64,000 nt of DNA. Origin: an uncultured Acetatifactor sp. (GTDB lineage Bacteria; Bacillota; Clostridia; Lachnospirales; Lachnospiraceae). The stretch is from the NCBI GenBank assembly GCA_934402375.1, contig CAKRUB010000003.1:124001-188000 (forward strand), given 5' to 3'. The translations under genes were made by a program, and so were the position numbers. Shown piece by piece: positions 33,737 to 42,580 of the stretch. A model generated the notes under the pieces. It ran no database searches, was not told the DNA's origin, and saw only the letters and a list, made by a program, of their open reading frames with translations. Within the stretch, counting starts at the first letter, position 1. Each line of letters starts with the position of its first letter.

Positions 33737-33765
33737 TATTCAGAATCATTGTTTTGTTCTGAATA
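33737..33765 (-). promoter_or_regulatory. Leader hairpin abutting the small-protein ribosome site
   Basis: Perfect 9-bp stem TATTCAGAA / TTCTGAATA with an 11-base loop on the minus strand. The 3' arm runs directly into AGGAGG of the 33-residue gene, so folding could limit ribosome access. Confidence 0.5.
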
Positions 33766-33833
33766 GAAGGTAACATTTTTAAAGTCCTATAAAACTCTCT
33801 CAAAATAAATATATGTTCGGGAACATGCGTTTC

Positions 33834-34457
33834 TTACATCTCCGTCCGCACTTTAACACCAAGCTCCTTAAGCTCCCTGCGCAGGCGCGGCACATCCTCA
33901 TCAAAGACAATTCCATGGATGCCTGCACAGCACGCCGCCTCCACATTCGCCGGCGAATCATCAACAAATACGCATTCCTCAGCCCTTAACCCGTAGGTAT
34001 CAAGCAGGAGCTGATAGATTTCCCGCTGAGGCTTCAGCAGCTTATGCTCGGCGGAGACAATGCGCCCGTCCAGATACTGCGTTCCGGGAACCCTGTCGTG
34101 ATACTTGATCTGCTGGACACTGGCGTTTGACAGAAGGTAGAGCTTATAGCCTGCCTGTTTCAGTTCCGCCAGAAGCTCTTCCATGCCTGTGACCGGCACC
34201 ATAGGTCTTGCCCACCAGCGGAATACCAGCTCCTCCACCTGCCTGTGCAGGCGCTCCGGCACACGCTTGTTGATGGATGTTACAGCGTCCTCCTCAGAAA
34301 TGGTTCCGTGGTCAAGCTGCACCCATTCCACCCTGCGGAATACCTCACGGAGCAGAAGCTTGCTGTCCTCTTCGTTCACACCAAGTCTCTCGATATATAA
34401 TTCCGGGCAGAAATGGATGAGAACCTGCCCCATGTCAAAAACCACATTTTTTATCAT
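33834..34457 (-). CDS. HAD-family phosphatase
   Basis: 207 residues, HAD subfamily IA. Motif I is VFDMGQVLIHF, where the second Asp is replaced by Gly as in YihX-type sugar-phosphatases. Motif II is LYLLSNAS, motif III K in LLKPQREIYQ, and motif IV VFVDDSPANVEAA. It overlaps the permease gene by 4 bases, the last gene of an ABC importer operon. A phosphatase encoded with a transporter suggests that the imported compound is phosphorylated (inference). Confidence 0.85.
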   Translation of the reverse strand: MIKNVVFDMGQVLIHFCPELYIERLGVNEEDSKLLLREVFRRVEWVQLDHGTISEEDAVTSINKRVPERLHRQVEELVFRWWARPMVPVTGMEELLAELKQAGYKLYLLSNASVQQIKYHDRVPGTQYLDGRIVSAEHKLLKPQREIYQLLLDTYGLRAEECVFVDDSPANVEAACCAGIHGIVFDEDVPRLRRELKELGVKVRTEM

Positions 34458-36346
34458 ACTTTCTTCTTGGCGCGCCCCGTAAGCTTACGGAACAGCTTTC
34501 TCCTTTTTTCCTTTGCTTCCAGCCGTTCTCCGAGATCGCGCCCTCCGACACCATAGACGAGGTAAAGGATCACACCGGATACCAGCATAATGAATACCGT
34601 GGACGCACATCGTCTGCCGGATGCGTTGACATTATATCCGTACATGCCTTCCTCTGCACACATACTCTGGATGACCATTGCATAAGAGGTTCCATAGGAG
34701 CTTGCAAAGGTTGCTGACATATCATACTCAGTAAACAGACCGTTAAAATTCAGTGCAAATACCGCGAGAACACTCGGAAGGATGATCGGGAGTTTTACTC
34801 TCAGGAAGGTATACAGCCCGCTCGCTCCCAGATTCTTCGCCGCATCCTCCAGCTCCTCATCGATCGCGTAGAAGGACGCCTTAATCATACGCAGTGAGAA
34901 CGGCAGCTTTACAACCGTGTAAGCCAGAATGATCAGTATCCTTACCTTCTCGGCAAAATACAGGTTGTTATTTCCGACATACCAGATGGACTCACTGTTA
35001 AAGTAAGTTCTGTAGGAATAACAGATCAGAATGGTCGGCAGCAGCCAGGGGAACAGCAGGCAATACTCCAGAACCACACTTCTCTTTTTCTTCTTGTTCT
35101 TGAAAATATAGTTACATGCTACGACCACGATAATGCAGGCAAGCGCTGCCGCAATCACAGACATCAGGAAGCTCAGCTTAATACCGCCCAGCGTCGCATC
35201 GTTCGCAAACAATCCCGAGATGGAGCCTTCTCTCACCTTGTAAGTACCGCGGGAGGTCAGGTACTCATAATCCTGCGTTCCAAAATAGTTTATCAGCGTC
35301 CACTTCGTAATGTCAAGCTTCTTCATACGGATTGCACCATAGGTCTGGAAGGAGAAGATGACAATCATGACTACCGGCGTCATATAGATGATAAACAAAA
35401 TGTATGCATAAATATGCGCCAGAATATTTGCAATCGGATTCGTGATCTTCTGCTTCTGGAGCTTCGCCTTTGTCTTCGATACGGAGAGGTAATGTCCTTT
35501 TCTCTCGTAGGAGGACAGAATCGTCAGCAGAACAATGGTAAACATTGCAAGGATAATGGACAGGAGCGCCGCTCTCGCCTGCGGAAATGCCTCGTCCGCA
35601 ACGGAGGAGCCTGCCAGTCTTACGATTTCGGGATTGATGGAATCATATCCCAGCAGCGTAGGAGCCGACATTGCGCAAAGACCGGTGATGAAGGTCATGA
35701 CTGTCAGGGAAAACATCGTGGGGATCAGGGTCGGGAACACGACCTTCCAGAGTACCTTGAAGGGCTTTGCTCCCATATTTCTCGCCGCCTCGACCGTATT
35801 GTAATCGATGCCGCGGATGGCATTTCTCAGGAAAAGCGCATGGTTACTGGTACATGCGAAGGTCATTGTGAACCACACGGCATTAAAGCCGGAGAACCAG
35901 TTCACAGGGAAATTCGGGAATGCATTGGTCAGTGCGGTTGTAATGATACCGTTGGAGTCGTACAGGAAAAGATAGCCTGTCACCAGTGCAACACCGCTGT
36001 AGATCAGGGTCGTCATATAGCCGAGCCGCAGGATCTTCGCTCCCTTGATGTCGAAATACTCCGTCAGAAGGACAATCGACACACCGACAATGTTTACGGT
36101 TATGACAAGACCGATTGCCAGTTTCAGGGAATTCCAGACATATTTACCCATATTTCCTGCAAAGAAGAAACGGATAACTGCCCACGGATCTCTCTCCCCG
36201 GTCGCTGTTGTCGTCGTGAAAATGCTAGTCAGCGTATTCAGACAGGGCAGCAGCATAAATCCAAAGAAGAAATAGATAAAGCATAAAAGTCCGACGATTT
36301 TTACAATGGATTCCGGTGTAAAGCGCTTACTTTTGGACTGCATCAT
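34454..36346 (-). CDS. ABC importer permease, fused FbpB/AfuB type
   Basis: 630 residues with about 12 transmembrane helices: two binding-protein-dependent permease units in one chain. Each half has its ATPase-contact loop: AARNMGAKPFKVLWKVVFP in the first half and AAKNLGASGLYTFLRVKLP in the second. The fused arrangement is that of FbpB/AfuB. Such systems are annotated as iron(III) importers, but AfuABC has been shown to import hexose phosphates. The neighbouring HAD phosphatase fits the second option. It overlaps the ATPase gene by 20 bases. Confidence 0.85.
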   Translation of the reverse strand: MMQSKSKRFTPESIVKIVGLLCFIYFFFGFMLLPCLNTLTSIFTTTTATGERDPWAVIRFFFAGNMGKYVWNSLKLAIGLVITVNIVGVSIVLLTEYFDIKGAKILRLGYMTTLIYSGVALVTGYLFLYDSNGIITTALTNAFPNFPVNWFSGFNAVWFTMTFACTSNHALFLRNAIRGIDYNTVEAARNMGAKPFKVLWKVVFPTLIPTMFSLTVMTFITGLCAMSAPTLLGYDSINPEIVRLAGSSVADEAFPQARAALLSIILAMFTIVLLTILSSYERKGHYLSVSKTKAKLQKQKITNPIANILAHIYAYILFIIYMTPVVMIVIFSFQTYGAIRMKKLDITKWTLINYFGTQDYEYLTSRGTYKVREGSISGLFANDATLGGIKLSFLMSVIAAALACIIVVVACNYIFKNKKKKRSVVLEYCLLFPWLLPTILICYSYRTYFNSESIWYVGNNNLYFAEKVRILIILAYTVVKLPFSLRMIKASFYAIDEELEDAAKNLGASGLYTFLRVKLPIILPSVLAVFALNFNGLFTEYDMSATFASSYGTSYAMVIQSMCAEEGMYGYNVNASGRRCASTVFIMLVSGVILYLVYGVGGRDLGERLEAKEKRRKLFRKLTGRAKKKV

Positions 36347-37376
36347 CCGTCACCTCCTGCCCTGCTGCAGGATATGCCATAACATCTCTGGGATTTATGA
36401 CGATCTCTACAGACTGTCCGGCCTCGTAAATATTGACACCATCATTCTTCTCAATTACTTTCACGGTCTGTCCGCCAAGATTTACATAATACTTGATATA
36501 CAGACCATAATATTCTCTCTGTTCCACCGTACCCTTCAGGGCAACCTCGCCCTCCTTGGGTTTTACATTTACATGAAGTCTCTCCAGACGGATGTAGTTG
36601 TGATCCTTGATGTTCAGCTTTGCGCCGTTCTTGTTCAGAACCGAAACTACCTCATCCGAGAGACGATTGATGTCGCCGATAAAGTTGCAGACAAATTCTG
36701 TCGCTGAATGGTTGTAAACCTCGTTGGGCGTACCGATCTGCTCGATCACACCCTTGTTAAATACCGCAATACGGTCGGAAAGCGTAAGTGCCTCCTCCTG
36801 GTCATGCGTGACATAGATTGTTGTGATGCCGAAGTCACGCTGCATCTTCTTCAATTCATTTCGCAGCTGGACACGGAGCTTTGCGTCCAGATTACTCAGC
36901 GGCTCGTCCATACAGATGATGGCGGGATCCGTCACCAGTGCTCTTGCGATTGCAACACGCTGCTGCTGTCCGCCGGAGAGCTGGGATACAGCCTTCGCAA
37001 GCTGCTCATCACTCAGATCCACCTTCTTCGCAATGTCACGAACCTTCTGGTCAATTTCTTTCTTCTTAAATTTTTTGATCTTCAAGCCAAATGCAATGTT
37101 GTCGTACACCGTCATGGTGGGGAAAAGCGCATAGCTCTGGAATACAATTCCGATATTTCTGTCCTCGATGGGGACGTGTGTGATGTCCTTGCCGTTTGCT
37201 ACAACGGTACCGTTCGCCGGCTCAATGAAACCTGTCAACGTCCGCAGTGTTGTCGTCTTTCCGCATCCGGAGGGACCAAGGAATGTGAAAAACTCTCCTT
37301 CCTTTACATGTACATTTATGTCGTGCAGTGCGGTGAAATCTCCAAATTTCACTGTGATATCATTGAGTCGGATCAT
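36327..37376 (-). CDS. ABC importer ATPase, FbpC/AfuC type
   Basis: 349 residues from ATG 37376 (GGGGAG 7 bases upstream). Walker A GPSGCGKTTTLR, signature LSGGQQQR, Walker B IICMDEPLSNLD, H-loop VTHDQEEALTLSDR, then a C-terminal TOBE-like part from about residue 240 (LERLHVNVKPKEGEVALKG). It energises the fused permease encoded just downstream. Annotation pipelines would call it Fe3+ or putrescine importer ATPase; the real substrate is open. Confidence 0.9.
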   Translation of the reverse strand: MIRLNDITVKFGDFTALHDINVHVKEGEFFTFLGPSGCGKTTTLRTLTGFIEPANGTVVANGKDITHVPIEDRNIGIVFQSYALFPTMTVYDNIAFGLKIKKFKKKEIDQKVRDIAKKVDLSDEQLAKAVSQLSGGQQQRVAIARALVTDPAIICMDEPLSNLDAKLRVQLRNELKKMQRDFGITTIYVTHDQEEALTLSDRIAVFNKGVIEQIGTPNEVYNHSATEFVCNFIGDINRLSDEVVSVLNKNGAKLNIKDHNYIRLERLHVNVKPKEGEVALKGTVEQREYYGLYIKYYVNLGGQTVKVIEKNDGVNIYEAGQSVEIVINPRDVMAYPAAGQEVTDDAVQK

Positions 37377-37426
37377 GATCAATCTCCCCTTTTCTTATAT
37401 AGTTACGCTATCCGTTTGATATGAGT

Positions 37427-37455
37427 GTGGCGAACCGGATATTCCGGCTCGCCAC
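37427..37455 (-). promoter_or_regulatory. Intercistronic hairpin between binding-protein and ATPase genes
   Basis: A 12-bp stem, GTGGCGAGCCGG with CCGGTTCGCCAC on the minus strand, containing one wobble pair and a 5-base loop. No T-run follows. Such stems often stabilise the upstream mRNA part, giving more binding protein than membrane subunits. Confidence 0.6.
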
Positions 37456-37490
37456 TTGAAGTCCTTAAAACCTGAATTCTTTACTTCTGC

Positions 37491-38798
37491 TTATGATGCA
37501 GACTGTGTGAGGGTTGCCCAGTCCAGATTATCCCAATCAGGCTCAGCTACTGCGGAGCTGTCGTCAGCCCAGTAGAAGCCAAGGTTTGTCATGATATTCG
37601 TCCACTCGCTGGAGTGTGCTGCAACATAATCTGCGTAGGTTCCGCCGCCTTCAACCGTTGCAAGTGCAAAGTTGGGCAGTGTGTAGATCCCAGGAACGCC
37701 ATCGGGATAGAGGATCGCTGCAGCTGCCTCGTTACAAGGATAGGAGTCAAACTCCTCGCCCCATGCAGCCTGTACATCTGCGGAGCCGAACCACTCAGCA
37801 AATGCCTTAACAGCCTCGGTCTCTTCCTCGGAACGGCCTTCCTTGTCAAGAATACCGATGTACTCAGCGATGTAATATGTACCGTCTTCAATGTCAACCA
37901 GTGCCCAGTTCTCGGGATCCATTGTACCTACAAGAGGATGCTCGGAGCTCTCTGCTGCTGCATCGATCTGTCCGTACAGGGAGGATGAATAGAAGGTAGA
38001 TACCTGAACGTAACCCATGTTCAGAGGTACGAAACCATACTTGTAATCATCTCCGCCGCTCTTACCTTCTGCACAGTACTTCCACAGCATCTTCCAGCCA
38101 TCAACGGAAATTCCGCCTGCCTCGGAAGAAGGATCAACATAGGAATACAGCATAGCAGAGTTGATATTGGAGTTCGTGGTTCCGCCTACCTTATTCTGAC
38201 GATACCATGTATATCCGCAGTCAACCAGGTCGGACCAGTGCTTGAAGTGAAGCTCTTGTCCGTTTGTTCCAAGATCATCCGTACGATACAGCATCAGCAC
38301 GTTCTGGATAACCAGACCATATGCCTTTCCGGAATAAGCGTATTCACCAACCTGATCTGCCCAGCTGGGAGTCCAGTCAGCCAGCTTCAGGTTCTCATAG
38401 GTTCCGTTTACCAGCTGGCTCCAACGAGTCTCGTTCAGACCGAAGATCAGGTCGCCGTCCTTGTTCTCGTTTGCAGCCTGAATTGCTGCTACGTCTCCGG
38501 AGATAACGCTGTTATCGTCCATGGAAATTGTAAATCCAGCATCCTTTGCCTCGTTTGTCAGCCATGTAGCTCTCTCTGTAGAATTGGAGTTAGAATAAAT
38601 TCTGATTGTATAACCGGAATAATCCTTCTTCTCCTCGCCGCCTGCCGGTGTGCTGTCATCATCCTTGACCGAAGATTCTGTGCTCTCTGTTTTTGGCTCG
38701 GAAGACGAAGCATTCGAGCTGTCAGAGGAATCAGAACCACACGCTGCCATTGACAATGTCATTGCACATGCAAGCAATACCGCAATACTCTTTTTCAT
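37491..38798 (-). CDS. Extracellular solute-binding lipoprotein of the ABC importer
   Basis: 435 residues. The lipobox SMAAC is followed by a serine-rich linker (about 20-55) and a family 1/6-type binding domain starting YTIRIYSNSNSTE. The first mature part reads like FbpA/AfuA relatives: a short strand, then a helix holding AKDAGFTISMDDN. It lacks the twin tyrosines that bind iron in FbpA, as far as I can judge by eye, so iron is not assured. It is transcribed first in the importer operon, 114 bases ahead of the ATPase gene. Confidence 0.8.
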   Translation of the reverse strand: MKKSIAVLLACAMTLSMAACGSDSSDSSNASSSEPKTESTESSVKDDDSTPAGGEEKKDYSGYTIRIYSNSNSTERATWLTNEAKDAGFTISMDDNSVISGDVAAIQAANENKDGDLIFGLNETRWSQLVNGTYENLKLADWTPSWADQVGEYAYSGKAYGLVIQNVLMLYRTDDLGTNGQELHFKHWSDLVDCGYTWYRQNKVGGTTNSNINSAMLYSYVDPSSEAGGISVDGWKMLWKYCAEGKSGGDDYKYGFVPLNMGYVQVSTFYSSSLYGQIDAAAESSEHPLVGTMDPENWALVDIEDGTYYIAEYIGILDKEGRSEEETEAVKAFAEWFGSADVQAAWGEEFDSYPCNEAAAAILYPDGVPGIYTLPNFALATVEGGGTYADYVAAHSSEWTNIMTNLGFYWADDSSAVAEPDWDNLDWATLTQSAS

Positions 38799-38845
38799 AT
38801 TTACCTCTCCTTTTTCTGTGTGTCAGTTATCTTAACTGCAAGTTT

Positions 38846-38959
38846 ATTATACCCCTTCCTGTCTGTCGTTTGATATAGGACAAAACTGCAATTATATTTG
38901 TAATTCTGTCATTTTTCACATTTTTGTGCGGTTTTGTATGGTTTTTATGTGCGTTTTGT
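38846..38959 (-). promoter_or_regulatory. Importer promoter with upstream direct repeats
   Basis: The 326-base gap between the importer and sensor operons. On the importer side TATAAT (38851-38846, minus) has no good -35, as in activated promoters. About 75-110 bases upstream are two direct repeats, TGTGCGGTTTTGT (38925-38937) and TGTGCGTTTTGT (38948-38959), 23 bases apart, a plausible binding site for the AraC-type regulator encoded at 41834. Confidence 0.45.
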
Positions 38960-39032
38960 CTATCTCCTCCATGGATTTACTTAAAAGCAACAAGAAAGTG
39001 CACAAGGCAGCGTCTGTCTTTTTTCCCTGTGC

Positions 39033-39102
39033 TTGCTATGCCCCGCTCTTTATGCTAAACTGAAACAATAGAATTATCGAAGCTGCGGAACTGCCCGCAG
39101 CT
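39033..39102 (+). promoter_or_regulatory. Promoter and leader hairpin of the sensor operon
   Basis: TTGCTA (39033-39038), 17-bp spacer, TGC-extended TAAACT (39056-39061). In the leader AGCTGCGG (39081-39088) and CCGCAGCT (39095-39102) form a perfect 8-bp stem. The same extended -10 plus early stem is found before plsC. Confidence 0.55.
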
Positions 39103-39124
39103 ATTAATTTCAGGAGGTTACTAC

Positions 39125-40117
39125 ATGATGTCCGGCAAAAAAATCTGGATCATTTGCGCGTTTCTCCTGCTGGCGGTTCTCGGAGCAGTCACCGCTCTCT
39201 GCAACCACCGGATCAGTCAGTCCGACTCTCCCTCTGAATATGCACCTGCGCAGTCCGACCGGCTGACCGTTTACACTTCCCTTGAAGAATCGGTTTATCT
39301 TCCTCTGGTCAGGGAATTTGAGGAACGCACCGGCATCTGGGTACAGGTGGAAAACGGGAATACACTGGAGCTGCTCAGCCGCATACGTCTGGAAGATTCC
39401 GGGACGACGTGCGATGTCTTTTTCGGTGGCGGCATAGACAGTCTGACCGCCAACAGCGATCTCTTTCAGGCGGAAGCTGTCTATTCCTGCTCTCTCCACC
39501 CGCTTGTCCTGATCTATAATCCGGTTCTTGTCCGGAGAAACCTTCCCTCCGGTTGGGAAAGTCTTTTTCTCCCGGCATGGAAAGGAAAAATTGCATATAC
39601 CGATCCCGAGACCTCTGGGACGGGCTATACCGCACTGGCGACCCTGCTGCAGCTTACGCCGGGAGAACATGAGGAAGAACTGATGCAGCGTTTTCTTGCC
39701 AATCTGAACGATACCCTGCTTCCCGATGATTCTGCCGTCATCTCCGAGGTTGCGGCCGGCAACTGCTACATAGGCATCACCACCGAAGAGGCAGCACTGA
39801 AGGCAGTAGACAACGGTTACGATATTGGCATTGTCTACCCTGCGGAGGGCACCAGTGTTGTACCGGATGGACTTGGCATCTGTACCTATGCACCACACGC
39901 GGAAAACGGGGCACAGTTTATCGACTTTGTTCTAAGCGGCAATGTGCAGTCACATCTTGCCGAGTTTAACAGCAGGCGTTCTGCAGATCCGGCGGTTCCC
40001 ATCCCGGAGACGCTTCCCGGGCTGCTGCTCTTTCCTTATGATATAGAAGAGTCCGCCGCGGATCAGCAGCACATTCTGACGCTCTGGCATCAGCTGCTCG
40101 AGGAGGTGTCACCATGA
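39125..40117 (+). CDS. Periplasmic-type binding protein of the sensor triad (HptA-like)
   Basis: 330 residues. The N-terminal hydrophobic segment ends in TALC, possibly a poor lipobox or an uncleaved anchor. The binding domain begins RLTVYTSLEESVYLPLVREFEERTG-like (family 1 solute-binding start) and has VEVENGNT-like and CDVFFGGGIDS strands of the FbpA/PgtC/HptA group. Its stop overlaps the kinase gene start by 4 bases. It is coupled with a kinase, not a permease, so it probably presents a ligand to the sensor, as HptA does for hexose phosphate in Staphylococcus aureus. Confidence 0.75.
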   Translation: MMSGKKIWIICAFLLLAVLGAVTALCNHRISQSDSPSEYAPAQSDRLTVYTSLEESVYLPLVREFEERTGIWVQVENGNTLELLSRIRLEDSGTTCDVFFGGGIDSLTANSDLFQAEAVYSCSLHPLVLIYNPVLVRRNLPSGWESLFLPAWKGKIAYTDPETSGTGYTALATLLQLTPGEHEEELMQRFLANLNDTLLPDDSAVISEVAAGNCYIGITTEEAALKAVDNGYDIGIVYPAEGTSVVPDGLGICTYAPHAENGAQFIDFVLSGNVQSHLAEFNSRRSADPAVPIPETLPGLLLFPYDIEESAADQQHILTLWHQLLEEVSP

Positions 40118-41841
40118 AAGGTTGGATCAGGCGTTCCTTTGGCAACCGTATCTTTGCAACGGTATTGATCGTCACATTGCTGCCGCTGATCGTCTGCAAC
40201 GTGGAGCTCGTCCAGCTTCTGCGCATACGGAGTGAGACCGGTCTGCAGCAGGAGGCGACGCAACAGCTCGCACAGATGGAGGAGGCTCTCGGTGACTTGG
40301 ACAGCACACTCTGCTCTGTCGTCGAAGCCCTTGCAGACAGCACCTCCGTCAAAAGCACACTCCGTCAGGGTGACGGCTCCTCACGGGTCATGTACCAGCT
40401 GCTCCATCAGGCAGGCATCCCTCTTCTGGACTATGCCCGCCTGCATCTCTTCGACAGCGAGGGCATCTGTCTCTATACCACCGACAGCACTGCCGGCCCA
40501 CAGCTCTCCGCTTCCGGCTCCGACCTTTCCGCACAGAAATGGCCGACCGACTGGGGCATTCTCTATGCCGCATCCCTGACGGATTCCCTTGTCCTCCGTT
40601 CCACGGAGGAGGGTTTCCCGCTGGTTGCCGCGCAGTCAGTCCGCAGTCATGACGGCATAGTTCTGGGATATATTGTAATCACTCTGGAATCGGATAGTTT
40701 CAGCCGCCTGTTTTCAGGTCTGTACAGTCCGACCACCAATGTTCTGCTTCTGGATTCCCTCTGGCAGACCATTTACCATACACAGCCCGCCCAGACCTCT
40801 GATCTGGTGACGCGTCTGCGCTCCCAGCTTCTGAGCGGAGAAGAGCTGTCCGTTGCCGAGGGAGAATACCATTTTTACATCCGGCAGCATTCCAGCACCG
40901 GCTTTTATCTGGTTCTGCAGCAGCCGGTACGGTTCAGCACATCGGTCATGCGGACTATTTATGTTCTCTCGTTCCTGACCGGCATCCTCTGCCTGATTCT
41001 CTGCCTGATATGCTCATGGCATCTGAGCCGCCACCTGTCGCAGCCGGTAAACGAGCTGGACCGCGCCATGCAGCTTGTTCAGGCAGGGCAGCTTGATGTC
41101 TGTCTGAGAAACGACCGTGAGGATGAGCTTGGACGTCTCTCCGAGAGCTTTAACCGGATGACACAGGAATACCGTCTGAATCTCGAGCGCTCCGTGCAGC
41201 GCCAGAAGGAATTAAACGAGACCCAGCTGCGCATGATGCAGGCACAGCTGAATCCGCACTTCTTATATAACACGCTGGACTCTATGAAATGGATGGCGGT
41301 TGCCAGCCACGTCCCGAAGGTTGCCATGCTTGCCACCGACCTCGCTGCCATCCTGCGCACGAGCATTTCCGGCAGCGAGCTGTATACACTGGAGCAGGAA
41401 CTGAATCTTCTGGAACGCTATATCGACATCCAGTCCCTGCGCTTTGAGGACAGCTTTACCTGCGAAATCGACATTCCCGAGCAGTTTCAGCACTGTATTG
41501 TGCCGAAGCTTGTACTTCAGCCCCTGGTCGAGAACGCCATTATTCACGGTGTGCGCGACAGCGCGGACGGCTATATCAAGCTCTATGCCGAGAAAAAGGG
41601 TCATGACCTGCTGATCTATGTCTCGGACAACGGCTGCGGACTGCCGCCGGAAATTCTGAACTGTCTTAACAGCCCGGATGCCTGCATTATCGGAGGGCAT
41701 CTCGGCTTAAACAATGTAAACCGCATCCTGCGCTTATATTTCGGTGACGGCTATGGTCTGTCCGCGACATCCAGGCCAGGACAGGGAAGCATACTCTGTG
41801 TGCGGCTGCCCTACAAGAAGGAGGAGGCTCCCCATGCTTAA
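40114..41841 (+). CDS. YesM/HptS-type sensor histidine kinase
   Basis: 575 residues. TM1 (about 13-35), a large external domain (about 36-280), TM2 (about 285-310), HAMP (about 312-365), then the LytS/YesM-type kinase core. The phospho-acceptor is H382 in LNPHFLYNTLDSMKW. The N-box is LVENAIIHGV and the G-box DNGCGLP. It overlaps the binding-protein gene by 4 bases and the regulator gene by 8. The external domain is the likely docking site for the binding protein. Confidence 0.9.
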   Translation: MKGWIRRSFGNRIFATVLIVTLLPLIVCNVELVQLLRIRSETGLQQEATQQLAQMEEALGDLDSTLCSVVEALADSTSVKSTLRQGDGSSRVMYQLLHQAGIPLLDYARLHLFDSEGICLYTTDSTAGPQLSASGSDLSAQKWPTDWGILYAASLTDSLVLRSTEEGFPLVAAQSVRSHDGIVLGYIVITLESDSFSRLFSGLYSPTTNVLLLDSLWQTIYHTQPAQTSDLVTRLRSQLLSGEELSVAEGEYHFYIRQHSSTGFYLVLQQPVRFSTSVMRTIYVLSFLTGILCLILCLICSWHLSRHLSQPVNELDRAMQLVQAGQLDVCLRNDREDELGRLSESFNRMTQEYRLNLERSVQRQKELNETQLRMMQAQLNPHFLYNTLDSMKWMAVASHVPKVAMLATDLAAILRTSISGSELYTLEQELNLLERYIDIQSLRFEDSFTCEIDIPEQFQHCIVPKLVLQPLVENAIIHGVRDSADGYIKLYAEKKGHDLLIYVSDNGCGLPPEILNCLNSPDACIIGGHLGLNNVNRILRLYFGDGYGLSATSRPGQGSILCVRLPYKKEEAPHA

Positions 41842-42580
41842 AGTATTAGTGATTGACGACGAAACTGTCGTGAGAAAAGGAATCGTCCTTGGCGTTGACT
41901 GGGCCTCCATGGGCTGTGTGATCGTCGGGGAAGCCTCCAACGGTGAAGAAGGACTGACCGCGGTGGAGCGGTATGCCCCAAATCTCATTGTCACAGATGT
42001 ACGAATGCCCCACATGGACGGCATTCAGATGGTGACGGAGCTGCGTGCCCGCGGCTGCCGCGCCCACGTCATTTTCCTTACGGCATACAACGACTTTGAA
42101 TATGTCCGGGGTGCGCTGCAGCTCGGTGCGATCGATTATCTGCTGAAGCCCTTCCGGGATCAGGAGCTGATGGCAGCCATCAACCGGATTCAGGAGCAGG
42201 ATGTTGCGCAGCAGGCGCTCACACCGCAGGACATGCTGCCTCTCACAAAGGGGGATAAAAGCAAATATGTCCTTGAAGCGCTCAACTATATCGCAGAGCA
42301 CTACAAGGACAATGATATCAGCATTACTCCCATCGCCAATTACCTCGGCGTGAGTGAAAGCCATTTAAGCCATGTTTTCAAAAAAGAAACCAGCTACACG
42401 ATTATCAACTACCTGACCCAGTACCGCATCCACATGGCAATGCGGCTCTTGCAGGACTGCCGCTACAAGGTGTATGAGGTCGCCGAGATGGTCGGCTACC
42501 GCGACGTCACCTATTTCAGCGGCACCTTCAAAAAGCTGGTGGGCATGTCTCCGTCCGAGTATCAGGATCGCTGTCACTGA
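41834..42580 (+). CDS. AraC-type response regulator (YesN/HptR-like)
   Basis: 248 residues from ATG 41834 (AAGGAGGAGGCTCCCC upstream). The receiver domain has acidic pocket DDE (8-10), phospho-acceptor D55 in LIVTDVRMP, and K near residue 108 (LLKPF). The C-terminal AraC domain has both HTHs, ITPIANYLGVSESHLSHVFK and VAEMVGYRDVTYFSGTFKK. It probably activates the divergent importer operon. Its 3' end overlaps that of convergent mfd by 7 bases. Confidence 0.9.
   Translation: MLKVLVIDDETVVRKGIVLGVDWASMGCVIVGEASNGEEGLTAVERYAPNLIVTDVRMPHMDGIQMVTELRARGCRAHVIFLTAYNDFEYVRGALQLGAIDYLLKPFRDQELMAAINRIQEQDVAQQALTPQDMLPLTKGDKSKYVLEALNYIAEHYKDNDISITPIANYLGVSESHLSHVFKKETSYTIINYLTQYRIHMAMRLLQDCRYKVYEVAEMVGYRDVTYFSGTFKKLVGMSPSEYQDRCH

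Noticed and set aside
37427..37455. Rho-independent terminator between binding-protein and ATPase genes
   Set aside because: There is no T-run after the stem, and the genes form one functional importer, so a stabilising hairpin fits better.
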